From Chloroflexota bacterium (GTDB taxonomy: Bacteria; Chloroflexota; UBA11872; UBA12225; JAJDUF01), in NCBI GenBank assembly GCA_022826725.1, contig JAJDUF010000010.1, forward strand, positions 248,001 through 312,000: a stretch of DNA of 64,000 nt, in the 5' to 3' direction. The position numbers and the translations under genes were made by a program. Below the pieces are notes generated by a model. The model was not told where the DNA came from, ran no database searches, and worked only from the letters and a program-made list of their open reading frames with translations. Of the stretch, positions 8,380 to 17,337 are shown in pieces (position 1 is the first letter of the stretch; every line of letters begins with the position of its first letter).

Positions 8380-9480
8380 ATGCGAGGCTCAAGAGTGCGG
8401 CGCGCGGCGCATTGGCTGGCGGACCGTCCGCGCGTCATCCTCGCGGCGCTGGTGCTGAACATCGTCGCGCTGCTGGCAACGGTGTGCCTCTGGATACCCA
8501 CGCCATACCAAATGCTGCTGCCCGGTCCCGTGACGGATACCAATACCCTGATCGAGCCGCGCCCACAAGAGACCGAGGGGGCGTTCTATCTCACCTCAAT
8601 CTATAGCAACCCGGCCAGCGTGGCAGAGTGGCTGTATGCCCATGCGGATCCGGAGGCCGGACTCATCCCGCGCGAGGAGGCCCGGCCACAGCATTTGTCT
8701 CGCAAGGAGTACCGGCAACTGCTGGATACGATGATGGACAACAGCAAAATGGCGGCGCGGGTGGTGGCCTTCCGCGCTGCCGGTCTGGAGGTAGACGTAG
8801 ATGGCCAAGGGGCGCTGATCCGCGATGTCCGGGCCGACAGCCCCGCGAAGGATGTTCTGGCGGTCAACGACGTCGTCGTGGTGGCCGGGGGCCGGCCGGT
8901 GCGGACGAAGGACGACCTGATCGCCGTAATCCGCGCGCACCGGCCCGGTGATCGGCTACCGCTGGAGGTGCGCCGCGACGACACCACGCTATCGCTCACG
9001 ACAACGCTGGCCGAGTCTCCTGAAGAGCGAGGCCGCGCCCTGATGGGCGTCGTGGTCATCACCTACCGGGTCAAATACAACTTTCCACGGGAGCTGAAGA
9101 TACAATCCGAAGACCTGGGCGGGCCATCGGCTGGGCTGATGTTTGCCTTGGCCCTCTACAACACCCTGACCCCCGGTGACCTCACCGGGGGGCATCGCAT
9201 CGCCGGCACCGGTGCGCTGGCCACGGACGGACGGGTCCGCAGCGTCGGTGGCATCCCGTACAAGGTACGCGCAGCGGAGAAGGCCGGCGCGGCGTACTTT
9301 CTGGTGCCCGCAGACAACGCCGATGAAGCGCGCCGGGTGGCCCGTACCGTACAGATCGTCTCGGTCGGCTCTTTCGCCGAGGCGCTGCCTTTTATTCAAC
9401 AACTCCCGCCGGCCGGCACGGAAGCCCTCGCTGCCCAGCAGCTATCTGCACCGGACGGCGCTACCCCCACCCCGGCCTAA
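8380..9480 (+). CDS. PDZ and Lon-like membrane-anchored serine protease
   Basis: A 366-residue protein with one N-terminal membrane helix (about 18-40), a PDZ-like domain (about 140-215, with LAVNDVVVVAGGRPV) and a C-terminal Lon-type protease domain. The catalytic dyad is visible: Ser250 in LGGPSAGLMF and Lys295 in GGIPYKVRAAEKAGA. The order helix-PDZ-Lon matches the YlbL/PDZ-S16 family of secreted proteases. The active domain should face outside the membrane, where such proteins degrade or process exported substrates. The tail (about 345-366) is Ala/Pro-rich. The gene stands alone and its substrate is unknown. Confidence 0.9.
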   Translation: MRGSRVRRAAHWLADRPRVILAALVLNIVALLATVCLWIPTPYQMLLPGPVTDTNTLIEPRPQETEGAFYLTSIYSNPASVAEWLYAHADPEAGLIPREEARPQHLSRKEYRQLLDTMMDNSKMAARVVAFRAAGLEVDVDGQGALIRDVRADSPAKDVLAVNDVVVVAGGRPVRTKDDLIAVIRAHRPGDRLPLEVRRDDTTLSLTTTLAESPEERGRALMGVVVITYRVKYNFPRELKIQSEDLGGPSAGLMFALALYNTLTPGDLTGGHRIAGTGALATDGRVRSVGGIPYKVRAAEKAGAAYFLVPADNADEARRVARTVQIVSVGSFAEALPFIQQLPPAGTEALAAQQLSAPDGATPTPA

Positions 9481-9525
9481 CCCGGGTCACCGTTCGGCTG
9501 GCGGCTGGGGCCCCCAACGGGCCGA

Positions 9526-10299
9526 TCATCCCATGAAGAGGCCGCCGTTCACGTCAATGCACTGGCCCGTGATAAAGCTGGCGGCGTCACTCAACAGGAA
9601 ATGGATGACCTCCGCGATCTCCGCCGGTGTGGACAGCCGGCCCGTCGGCAGCGCTGCCATGACCTGATCGTACTGCTCCGTCGGCAGCGCGGTAATCATC
9701 GTCGTCTCGGTGGGACCGGGCGCGACGCAGTTGATCCGCACGCCATCCTTCGCATGGTGCCCGGCCATCGTCATCGTCAGACCGATCACGCCGGCCTTCG
9801 ATGCGGCGTAGCTGGGCGCCGCGAGGATGGATTTCGTGCGACCGGCGAGTGACGACAGGTTCACGATGGCGCCGCCGGCGCGCAGCAGGTGAGGCAGGCC
9901 GGCACGCGACCACAGGAACGTGCCCGTCAGGTTGATCTCCAACACGAGACGCCAGTCGTCCGGGGTGGTCTCCAGCGCCGTCCCGGTGCGGAGGATACCG
10001 GCGGCGTTCACCAGCGCGTCGAGCCGCCCCCAATGGGCCACGACCGCCGCGACTGTCTGCTCGGCAGCGTCCGCGTCCGTCACTTCGGCCGCCGCGGCCC
10101 ACGCCTCCCCGCCGGCGGCGGACACGGCCGCGGCGGTCGCTTGCGCGGCAGCTAGGTTCAGGTCAACCGCCGCGATCCGCGCACCGGCCTGCACCAGACG
10201 CAAGGCGGTCGCGCGGCCGATGCCGCCCCCGGCGCCCGTGATGAGCGCGACCTGTCCTTGCAGCGTCGGTTGCTCGTACACAGCTTGCTCACCGGCCAT
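9526..10299 (-). CDS. Short-chain dehydrogenase/reductase
   Basis: A 257-residue classical SDR. The cofactor motif TGAGGGIG is at 21-28, the structural NAAG at about 98-101, and the catalytic set includes Asn123, Ser149/150 in VNLSS, Tyr164 and Lys168 in YAASK. The PGP-T segment and the C-terminal SFITGQCIDVNGG are typical of this family. An Asp at the end of the second strand (AAVDLN) suggests NAD(H) rather than NADP(H). ATG 10299 has a strong GAGGAGGAG site. It is divergent from the 2-oxoacid dehydrogenase operon. The substrate cannot be inferred; many relatives act on 3-oxoacyl-CoA or sugar alcohols. Confidence 0.9.
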   Translation of the reverse strand: MAGEQAVYEQPTLQGQVALITGAGGGIGRATALRLVQAGARIAAVDLNLAAAQATAAAVSAAGGEAWAAAAEVTDADAAEQTVAAVVAHWGRLDALVNAAGILRTGTALETTPDDWRLVLEINLTGTFLWSRAGLPHLLRAGGAIVNLSSLAGRTKSILAAPSYAASKAGVIGLTMTMAGHHAKDGVRINCVAPGPTETTMITALPTEQYDQVMAALPTGRLSTPAEIAEVIHFLLSDAASFITGQCIDVNGGLFMG

Positions 10300-10582
10300 C
10301 GCTCGCTCCTCCTCATAGTTAGCTGGAACCGATTGTACCGCTTTTCAGGATGGCAGCCGTGGCGCCCGGTCAAGTTGCCCCGACTGCCAATGCACTGGTA
10401 CCTTGCTGGCCAGACGCAGCCGGGCTAAAGCTGCTTCCGGGCGCACCTGACTTCAGCAGCGTTGCCCCGTCGGTTGCCCTCGCCGTGTCAGTGTGCGATA
10501 GTCACCTGCCAGGAGATTCCAGGCTCACGCTACGCAGAGGCACCGGCAGCACAGGCTTGTCGGCAGAGGGGAGTGACATCCA

Positions 10583-11596
10583 ATGGTCGCAGTTGCAGAG
10601 GCACCGACGGCGACGCCCACCGTTGATCTGGCCGGGCTGGACCAAGATCAACTCGTCGCCATGTACCGCACGATGGTCCGTATTCGCCGCTTCGAGGAGC
10701 GGCTGAAGGGCCTGTTCATGGAGGCGCGCCTGTATGGCAGCGTCCACCTGTACGTGGGCCAGGAGGCCGTCGCAACTGGAGTGTGCGCTGCGCTCCGGGA
10801 CGATGACCTCATCACAAGCACGCATCGGGGGCACGGCCACTGTCTCGCCAAAGGCATGGAGATGCGGGGGATGATGGCCGAGCTGATGGGCAAGGCAACC
10901 GGCTACTGCAAGGGGAAAGGCGGCTCCATGCATATCGCCGACCTTGACCTCGGCGTGCTCGGCGCCAATGGGATTGTCGGCGCCGGTTTGCCCATCGCCA
11001 CCGGCGCGGCGCTGGGTAATCGGCAACTGGGCAGTGACCGCGTGACGGCGAGCTTCTTTGGTGACGGTGGGGCCAACCAGGGCGCGTTCCACGAAGCCAT
11101 CAACCTCGCCGCCGTGCTGAAGCTGCCCGTGGTGTTCATCTGTGAAAACAACCAGTTCGCGCAGTTCCAGCGCGTGACGGAGGATACGTCCGTCAAGGAC
11201 ATTGCTGTCCGCGCCGACTCCTACGACATTCCCGGCCACATCGTTGACGGCCAGGACGTGCTCGCCGTCTACCGCACGATCAGTGACGCCGTAGCGCGGG
11301 CACGCAGTGGTGGCGGCCCCTCGCTGGTCGAGTGCAAGACCTACCGCTGGGAAGGCCACTTCGTCGGCGATCAGGAGGTCTACCGCACGCGCGAGGAGGT
11401 CAGAGCGCAGTACGTCCACGACCCGATTAGGCGCTTCCAGGAGCGTCTCGTCGCCGCCGGGATTATGACCGACGCGGAAGCGGAGTTGATTGACACCGCC
11501 GCGCGGGAGGAAGTGGAAGACGCCCTGCAGTACGCCGAGGAAAGCCCACTGCCCGACGAGTCGTTGATCTTCACGGACATTTTTACGGAGGAGTAG
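10583..11596 (+). CDS. Thiamine-diphosphate 2-oxoacid dehydrogenase E1 component, alpha subunit
   Basis: A 337-residue E1 alpha subunit. The thiamine-diphosphate motif starts GDG at 160-162 and continues through GANQGAFHEA to the ICENN end. HRGHGH (81-86) and GKGGSMH (111-117) are family landmarks that line the active site. With E1 beta and E2 just downstream it should decarboxylate a 2-oxoacid and transfer the acyl or acetaldehyde unit to lipoate. Similarity in length and motifs fits pyruvate or acetoin dehydrogenases equally; branched-chain substrates are less likely but not excluded. The start has GGGGAG at suitable spacing. No dedicated upstream promoter was clear. Confidence 0.92.
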   Translation: MVAVAEAPTATPTVDLAGLDQDQLVAMYRTMVRIRRFEERLKGLFMEARLYGSVHLYVGQEAVATGVCAALRDDDLITSTHRGHGHCLAKGMEMRGMMAELMGKATGYCKGKGGSMHIADLDLGVLGANGIVGAGLPIATGAALGNRQLGSDRVTASFFGDGGANQGAFHEAINLAAVLKLPVVFICENNQFAQFQRVTEDTSVKDIAVRADSYDIPGHIVDGQDVLAVYRTISDAVARARSGGGPSLVECKTYRWEGHFVGDQEVYRTREEVRAQYVHDPIRRFQERLVAAGIMTDAEAELIDTAAREEVEDALQYAEESPLPDESLIFTDIFTEE

Positions 11597-11642
11597 TCGG
11601 CCACCGACCACGTAGGTCCTAGCCGGCCAAGGAGTACACACG

Positions 11643-12614
11643 ATGGCAACGATTTCGACGAGTAAGGCGCTCAACACGGCACTGCGGGAAGAGATGCTCC
11701 GGGACGACCGAGTATTTGTCCTCGGCGAGGACGTGAAGGATTCGGCCTACGCGGTCACCGAAGGCCTCTATGACCAGTTCGGGCGCGAGCGGGTGATCGG
11801 CACACCGATCTCCGAGGCGGCGATTGCCGGCGCCGCGGTGGGCGCCGCGGCGGTCGGGGCGCGACCGGTCGCCGAGATCATGTACATGACCTTCCTGACC
11901 ATTGCCATGGATCAACTGGTCAACCAGGCCGCCAAGATGAAATACATGTTCGGCGGCAAGGCCCGGCTCCCGCTCGTGATCCGCACGATGGCCGGCGCCG
12001 GTCGCGGGAACGCGGCCCAGCACTCGGCCTATCTCGAATCGTGGTTCTGCCACGTGCCCGGTATCAAGGTCGTGCTGCCCTCCACGCCGGCCGACGCCAA
12101 GGGCCTGCTGAAGACGGCCATCCGCGACGATAATCCGGTACTCGTCGTCGAGAATAAGGTGCAGTACGCCGAAACCGGCGAAGTTCCTGATGACGAGGAC
12201 TACACGATCCCCTTCGGGCAGGCCGCCGTCCGCCGCGAGGGGAGCGACGTGACGGTCGTTGCGCTGCAACGGTGCGTCGGGATGGCCCTAGAAGCTGCCG
12301 AGGCGGCGGCCGCCGAAGGGATCGAGGTCGAGGTCATTGACCCCCGCACGCTCGTTCCCCTCGACTTGGAGACGATCTTGCAGTCGGTCCAGAAAACGCA
12401 CAACGTCGTGATCGTCCACGAGGCCGCCGAGCGTTGCGGATTTGGCGCCGAGCTGGTCGCGCAGGTGCAGGAAAACGTCTTCGACTATCTCGACGGCCCG
12501 GTGCTGCGCGTGGCCAACCCGAACGTCCATATCCCCTTCAGCGCCAACCTGGAGGCGGCGTCCATTCCGAGTCCCGATCAGATTCTTGAAGCCATTTACC
12601 GCACCGTCAGCTAA
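11643..12614 (+). CDS. Thiamine-diphosphate 2-oxoacid dehydrogenase E1 component, beta subunit
   Basis: A 323-residue transketolase-type subunit that pairs with the alpha subunit 46 bases upstream. The N-terminal pyrimidine-binding domain has LGEDV near residue 27 and TPISEAAIAGAAVGAAA, and the C-terminal transketolase domain has IDPRTLVPLD and the VHEAAERCGFGAEL segment that contacts E2. The gene spacing and order alpha-beta-E2 match acetoin and pyruvate dehydrogenase operons of Gram-positive type. AAGGAG precedes the ATG. The intact motifs suggest a functional complex. Confidence 0.92.
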   Translation: MATISTSKALNTALREEMLRDDRVFVLGEDVKDSAYAVTEGLYDQFGRERVIGTPISEAAIAGAAVGAAAVGARPVAEIMYMTFLTIAMDQLVNQAAKMKYMFGGKARLPLVIRTMAGAGRGNAAQHSAYLESWFCHVPGIKVVLPSTPADAKGLLKTAIRDDNPVLVVENKVQYAETGEVPDDEDYTIPFGQAAVRREGSDVTVVALQRCVGMALEAAEAAAAEGIEVEVIDPRTLVPLDLETILQSVQKTHNVVIVHEAAERCGFGAELVAQVQENVFDYLDGPVLRVANPNVHIPFSANLEAASIPSPDQILEAIYRTVS

Positions 12615-12706
12615 CGGACGAATCCGGGGCAGTCACGCACGAGCGCCGCTTGCACAGCGCGGTGTGCGCTTTAGCGCCGGAAAATGCCTGCCAGAGGAGA
12701 AGCCAG

Positions 12707-13969
12707 GTGCCCGTTCCACTGAAGATGCCGCAGCTCGGTCTGACGATGACCGAAGGCAAGATCACGCGCTGGCTCAAGCAGGAGGGCGATGCCGTCGAGG
12801 CGGATGAAGCCATCCTGGAGATCGAGACCGACAAGATCAATGCCGAAGTCGAGGCGCCGGCCAGCGGTCGGTTGACGCACGTCCAAGCCCAGGCGGGCGA
12901 CTCGGTCAAAGTGATCGGCCTGCTTGCCATTATTGCCACGCCCGAAGACACCGACGCCGACCTCGCAGCCGCGGTCGAGGCGGCCAACGCGGCTGCCGAG
13001 CGTGGCACGGCCGCCAGTCAGGCAGTTGCGACCTCTCAGCCCACCAGACGCCCGCCGCCCAGAGCACGACCCCAGCGACCCGGCCGGCCGGCACCCCCGG
13101 CCGCGGCCGGGGGGCGCGTCATGGCATCGCCGGTTGCCCGCCGCCTGGCACGAGAACTGGAGGTGGGCCTCAGCACCGTCACCGGCACCGGTCCGCGGGG
13201 CCGGATCGTGGAGAGCGACGTCCGTGCCGCGGCGGAAGCGAGCGCGGCAACTCCGGCGGCACCAGCGGCCCCGGCTGAGGCGACCGGGCTGACCGCCAAG
13301 CAGGTCATTCCGGTGAGCGGCATTCGCCAGGTCATTGGGGAGCGGATGAGCACCAGCCTACGGGAGATGGCCCAGCTGACGATCTTCACCGAGGCCGACG
13401 CCACGGCATTGCGCGACCGTCGCACCGCCCTGGCGCAGGAAGCCGCGGACGCAGACGGCCCTCGCCCGACGTACAACGACCTGATCGTCCGGCACCTCGC
13501 CCGCACACTCGCCGACCACCCACTGCTCAATGCCAGCATGGTAGGTGAGGAGATTCATTGCTGGGAGGAAATCAACATCGGCGTGGCCGTGGCGCTCGAC
13601 AGTGGCCTCATCGTGCCGGTCGTGCGCGCTGCGAACACCAAGTCGCTCACCGACTTGGCCGGTGAAACGGCCGACCTGGCAGAGCGAGCGCGCACCAATC
13701 GCCTCAGCCCGGATGAGCTATTGGGTGGCACTTTTACGATCACCAACCTGGGCACTCTCGACATAGACGGCTTTACCCCCATCATCAATCCGCCGCAGTC
13801 GGCTATTCTCGGCGTGGGGCGGATCGTGCCGCGACCAGTTGTCGTGGATGGCGAGATCGCGGTACGGTATATGGTGATCCTGAGCCTGTCCTTCGACCAT
13901 CGCATTGTGGACGGGGCACCCGCCGCGCAGTTCCTCCAAGCGCTCAAGCAGGCCATCGAGCAAGGTTAA
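12707..13969 (+). CDS. Dihydrolipoamide acyltransferase (E2) of the 2-oxoacid dehydrogenase complex
   Basis: A 420-residue E2 with one lipoyl domain (about 1-76; lipoyl-lysine K43 in IETDKINAE), an Ala/Pro/Arg-rich linker, a peripheral subunit-binding domain (about 143-180, SPVARRLARELEV and GTGPRGRI) and the acyltransferase domain (about 205-420). The catalytic SFDHRIVDG places His398 and Asp402. GTG 12707 was chosen because AGGAGA precedes it and the lipoyl domain starts at once; the upstream ATG at 12650 would add 19 unrelated residues. No E3 (lipoamide dehydrogenase) gene follows, so E3 must come from elsewhere in the genome. Confidence 0.92.
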   Translation: MPVPLKMPQLGLTMTEGKITRWLKQEGDAVEADEAILEIETDKINAEVEAPASGRLTHVQAQAGDSVKVIGLLAIIATPEDTDADLAAAVEAANAAAERGTAASQAVATSQPTRRPPPRARPQRPGRPAPPAAAGGRVMASPVARRLARELEVGLSTVTGTGPRGRIVESDVRAAAEASAATPAAPAAPAEATGLTAKQVIPVSGIRQVIGERMSTSLREMAQLTIFTEADATALRDRRTALAQEAADADGPRPTYNDLIVRHLARTLADHPLLNASMVGEEIHCWEEINIGVAVALDSGLIVPVVRAANTKSLTDLAGETADLAERARTNRLSPDELLGGTFTITNLGTLDIDGFTPIINPPQSAILGVGRIVPRPVVVDGEIAVRYMVILSLSFDHRIVDGAPAAQFLQALKQAIEQG

Positions 13970-14056
13970 CGTGAGCCTCCATAGTCCCTGGCTCGCTCTA
14001 GCTTGGCGTAGGGTCGGCTGGCCGCAGGAGCCTGGCGGGAGTGAGGAGCGGAGTTG

Positions 14057-15724
14057 ATGGCCGACGCCACACCGTCAGCCGGTCCGCCGGTCGAGTGGCT
14101 CAACGCCGAATCCGAGCGCTGGGTAGCCGACGGACTGATTGCCCGCTCGCAGCGCGCCGCCTTGGGCACGCGCTACGGCTTCGCCGTCGCTGACGAGCCA
14201 CCGGAGGCGGCGACACGCATCCCCCTCCCGACGATTGTGCTGGGCGCCGGGTTGGGCCTGCTCGCGATTGGGCTGCTTCTCGTCGTCGCTGCCAACTGGA
14301 GCGTCCTGCCCTACTGGCTGCGGCTGGTCCTGGTCGCCATACCCGGTGCGCTGGCGGCCTACGCCGCACCGCGCGTCGAGCATCCGGGCTGGCGGCACAT
14401 CGCCAGTCAGTTCGTGGACGCCATTGTGGCGGCCAGCTTGCTCGGTTTCGCGGCGGTAATCTCGCAACATATCCAGCAATCCATCCATGACTGGATCGAG
14501 TTGCTCCTGGTCGCTCTGGTGCCGACGCTCATCTACCTCGAGCTGCGGCGGAGTACCTTCCTGGCGACCGCCGGCTGGGTCACGGCGGCCGGCTTGGGCG
14601 TTTTGTGGCTGCACGACGAGCTAGTCGCCGGGCAATGGGGAGACTTTGGCTTGAACTACTGGGTCCTCTACGCGATGGGATTGGCGCTGGCCCTCCGCAC
14701 GCGCGGCTACTGGACCCCGCTTTTCGCCCTCCTCAGCGGTCTGGGACTGGGCAGCGGCCTGATTATCATCGCGCGCGAGTATCCCGGTCCGGTGCTCGAA
14801 GCGACCCTGGTCGGAGTGGTGGCTGCCGCGGCCGCCATCGGTATTTGCGCCTGGCGCCTCTGGCAGACACCGGCCCGCACCTGGCTGCTCGCCCAGATAT
14901 ACGTCATAGCGGTCAGCGTGGCCTTGCTTTGGTTCAACCTCTGGGATCGCTTGATGGCCATCGAGGGGGAGGTCGTCGGGCTCCTCATCTACGAAGGTAC
15001 GTGGTGGCTGACGGCAGCGGTGACGGCCATCGTGATGGTCTTCTGGCTGCTGCAACTCCAGCGGCGCCACGAAGCAGTGGAGCCGCTCTGGTATACGCTG
15101 CGCTGGGTCTTGTTGCTCTACGCCATCGCTGGCGCCTTTGCCGGCGTCGGACAGGTACGCACGGAGGCGAGGATCATCGAGGCCACGGTGCAGCCGCTTG
15201 CGGATGCCGGTTTGCTGCTCGCCGGACTGCTTGCGGCCGCGGCAGCCTGGTACCTCATCAACCGCGTGCCCCTGTTGTGGCCCGGGAGCACCGCGGCGAG
15301 CCAGTGGCAGAGGTCGTGGCTGCTGACCGCCGGCGCCCCGCTGGCGGCGGGCACCGTGGCTTGGGTGCTCTGGCTGCCCGTAGCGCGGCTCATCGCCGCC
15401 GTCGAGCCGGACGTGCTGGAGGGGCTACTCGTCGCGCTCGCGCAATGGGGCCTGACCGTCCTGAGCGCCGTCTGGATCGTGGTCCTACTCGCACAGCAGG
15501 CCGAAGTATCGGCGGGGCGCGTCGCCCGGGTAATCTGGGCCCTGGTGATCTTTCTGAGCCTGCTGCTCTTGATCGTCGCCTACGTCCAGCAGGTGAGCCT
15601 GCTGCTGCGCGGGCTGACCTTCCTGAGCGTAGGTGTCATCCTGCTCTTCAGCACAGTCGGACGACGGTGGCTGCCGTTCGGCCAGCGAGGGGCAGACCGG
15701 AGCACCGCAGATACGGCGGGATGA
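14057..15724 (+). CDS. DUF2157 polytopic membrane protein
   Basis: A 555-residue integral membrane protein. An N-terminal soluble stretch of about 55 residues (NAESERWVADGLI, the DUF2157 region) is followed by a long run of hydrophobic helices, roughly a dozen, with short charged loops to the C-terminus. The first helix has VLGAGLGLLAIGLLLVVAANW, a common signature of the family. ATG 14057 is preceded by GAGGAG. The stop codon is followed within 12 bases by a GDYXXLXY-type gene, a pairing seen repeatedly for this family. Biochemical function is unknown; the long antisense and frame-shifted readings in this stretch are composition artefacts. Confidence 0.82.
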   Translation: MADATPSAGPPVEWLNAESERWVADGLIARSQRAALGTRYGFAVADEPPEAATRIPLPTIVLGAGLGLLAIGLLLVVAANWSVLPYWLRLVLVAIPGALAAYAAPRVEHPGWRHIASQFVDAIVAASLLGFAAVISQHIQQSIHDWIELLLVALVPTLIYLELRRSTFLATAGWVTAAGLGVLWLHDELVAGQWGDFGLNYWVLYAMGLALALRTRGYWTPLFALLSGLGLGSGLIIIAREYPGPVLEATLVGVVAAAAAIGICAWRLWQTPARTWLLAQIYVIAVSVALLWFNLWDRLMAIEGEVVGLLIYEGTWWLTAAVTAIVMVFWLLQLQRRHEAVEPLWYTLRWVLLLYAIAGAFAGVGQVRTEARIIEATVQPLADAGLLLAGLLAAAAAWYLINRVPLLWPGSTAASQWQRSWLLTAGAPLAAGTVAWVLWLPVARLIAAVEPDVLEGLLVALAQWGLTVLSAVWIVVLLAQQAEVSAGRVARVIWALVIFLSLLLLIVAYVQQVSLLLRGLTFLSVGVILLFSTVGRRWLPFGQRGADRSTADTAG

Positions 15725-15735
15725 GGAGCACGGGC

Positions 15736-16167
15736 ATGACAACGGCAACGCCCGACGCCGGAACGGCGGCCGGCAACACACCAATGGACCGGCTGCGGCT
15801 GTACGACCGCTGGCGGATCCTGCCGCTCATGGTCGTCCTCGCCGGTCTCGCCGTCATGGTCGCGCTCGCCTACATCACCGAGGCGAGGTGGGAGGACTAC
15901 CCCATCGTGACCCTGGACGCCGTGGCCGTGGACCCGGCGGAGCTACTGCGCGGCTCCTACGTTGATCTGGCGGTGGAGCTACCGACACAGTCTGGAGATA
16001 CGGAGCGCCAAGTTGTGCGCTTCTTTGCAGCGGAGGAGGACGCCCGCACGATTGAGGGTGCTCTGCGCCGGCAGGAGGTCAAGTTGGAAGCGCGGCTCTC
16101 ACCGAACAACGAGTTGCGTCCCCTGGCCGTCATCACGCCGGACGGACGACGATTCGACACCCGCTGA
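15736..16167 (+). CDS. GDYXXLXY-type single-pass membrane protein with a diverged signature
   Basis: A 143-residue protein with one N-terminal membrane helix (about 33-52) and an extracytoplasmic beta-rich domain. The segment LLRGSYVDLAVEL sits where the family has GDYxxLxY, so the signature is changed (GSY, and Ala-Val instead of Leu-x-Tyr). It is next to the DUF2157 gene, as expected for the family, which is the main reason for the call. ATG 15736 has GAGGAG; an ATG at 15721 would overlap the DUF2157 stop codon. The later ITPDGRRF strand is also typical. Function unknown, presumably with the DUF2157 partner in the membrane. Confidence 0.65.
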   Translation: MTTATPDAGTAAGNTPMDRLRLYDRWRILPLMVVLAGLAVMVALAYITEARWEDYPIVTLDAVAVDPAELLRGSYVDLAVELPTQSGDTERQVVRFFAAEEDARTIEGALRRQEVKLEARLSPNNELRPLAVITPDGRRFDTR

Positions 16168-16223
16168 CCGTGCCGCCGCCCATGGATTCGGCCGGGCCGG
16201 CGGTTGATGGGAGGAGAGCAACG

Positions 16224-17255
16224 ATGCAAGCGCTCGTCAAGACTGCACGCGGCCCAGGCCACCTGGCCCTCCAAACCCTTCCCGACCCGGTGCCCGGTCC
16301 CGGCGAAGTAGTCATCTCCGTCGCCGGGTGCGGCATCTGCGGGACCGATCTGCACATCGAGGCCGACGAGTACGCCTCGGTGCCCCCGGTCGTCTTGGGT
16401 CACGAGACGGCCGGCCACGTGGCGGCCATAGGGGCCGGCGTCCACCAAGTCGGTGTCGGCGACCGGGTGACGACCCAGCCGTTCTTCTCGATTTGTGGCA
16501 CCTGCGAACGGTGTCGCGCCGGGCGCCCGAATCTCTGCGCCCAGCGCCGTTCCATCGGCACACACGTCAACGGCGCCTTTGCCGAGTATGTCAAGGTGCC
16601 GGCCCATCGCGTGCTCCCGCTACCGGAAAACCTCGACACGCTCGCTGCCGCGATGACGGAACCGGTCGCCTGCTGTGCCCACGGCATTCTCGACTATGCG
16701 CCACCCGCGCCCGGCGACGTGGCCGTGGTGTCCGGGCCGGGGCCGATGGGGCTGGTGGCGGCCCAGATCGCCCGCGCCGCCGGCGCCGAGGTCGTCCTGC
16801 TCGGCACGAGCGACGACGAGCGCCGCCTCGCCCTAGGCCGGCAGGTCGGCATCCCGCACGTCCACGACATCACCCGTGACGACGCGGACGGCATCATCGC
16901 CGCCCTGACCGATGGGCAAGGCGCGCCGCTGGTGATCGAGTGCGCGGGCACCGCGCCCTCGTTCGACCAGTGCGTGCGGCTAGCGCAGCCCGGCGGGACG
17001 CTGCTCCAGATCGGCCTGTACGGGAAGTCGGTCCAGGTGGACTTGGACGCGGCCATTATCAAGGAACTGCGGCTGTTCGGCAGCTTTGGCCAAGTGCCCA
17101 CAGCGTGGCCGCGAGCGCTCGACTTGATGGCGGCGGGCAAAGTGCAGACCGCGCCCCTGATTACCGCCGTGCTCCCCCTCACCCAATGGGCGGACGGATT
17201 TGCCGCAGCGCGGGCCAAGAGCGAGGGCAAGGTCGTCCTGATCCCGGCAGGGTAG
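16224..17255 (+). CDS. Zinc-dependent alcohol dehydrogenase (threonine/sorbitol dehydrogenase-like)
   Basis: A 343-residue medium-chain dehydrogenase. Catalytic zinc ligands are visible as Cys39 (GICGTDLH) and His60-Glu61 (LGHETAG). The structural zinc site has Cys91, Cys94, Cys97 and Cys105 (CGTCERCRAGRPNLC). The Rossmann fold has GPGPMG around residue 174. Relatives oxidise sugar alcohols, L-threonine or 2,3-butanediol with NAD(P); the exact substrate is not decided by sequence. ATG 16224 follows GGGAGGAG. It follows the DUF2157 pair closely but probably has no functional link to it. Confidence 0.88.
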   Translation: MQALVKTARGPGHLALQTLPDPVPGPGEVVISVAGCGICGTDLHIEADEYASVPPVVLGHETAGHVAAIGAGVHQVGVGDRVTTQPFFSICGTCERCRAGRPNLCAQRRSIGTHVNGAFAEYVKVPAHRVLPLPENLDTLAAAMTEPVACCAHGILDYAPPAPGDVAVVSGPGPMGLVAAQIARAAGAEVVLLGTSDDERRLALGRQVGIPHVHDITRDDADGIIAALTDGQGAPLVIECAGTAPSFDQCVRLAQPGGTLLQIGLYGKSVQVDLDAAIIKELRLFGSFGQVPTAWPRALDLMAAGKVQTAPLITAVLPLTQWADGFAAARAKSEGKVVLIPAG

Positions 17256-17269
17256 CGGAGCGGTCTATA

Positions 17270-17303
17270 CTCCTCTCCATCGTTGAGCGATAGCGAGGGG
17301 GAG
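17270..17303. repeat. Family B hairpin repeat
   Basis: CTCCTCTCCATCG and CGATAGCGAGGGGGAG fold back around TTGAG. Similar elements with CCTCTCCATCG...AGCGATA...GAGGGGGAG lie at 30319 and 44592. It sits between convergent genes (alcohol dehydrogenase and nuclease), a place where a terminator would be useful, but there is no T-run. Confidence 0.5.
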
Positions 17304-17337
17304 GCCACAGCAAGCTGGCTACCGGCACAAGGTGCAG

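Noticed and set aside
10502-11677. A 391-codon antisense open frame over the E1 alpha gene
   Set aside because: E1 alpha has full family motifs and a ribosome site; the antisense frame has neither.
14605-16167. A 520-codon plus-strand open frame overlapping the DUF2157 gene
   Set aside because: Most of it is Arg-rich nonsense in the wrong frame of the DUF2157 gene; only its last 143 codons are a real gene.
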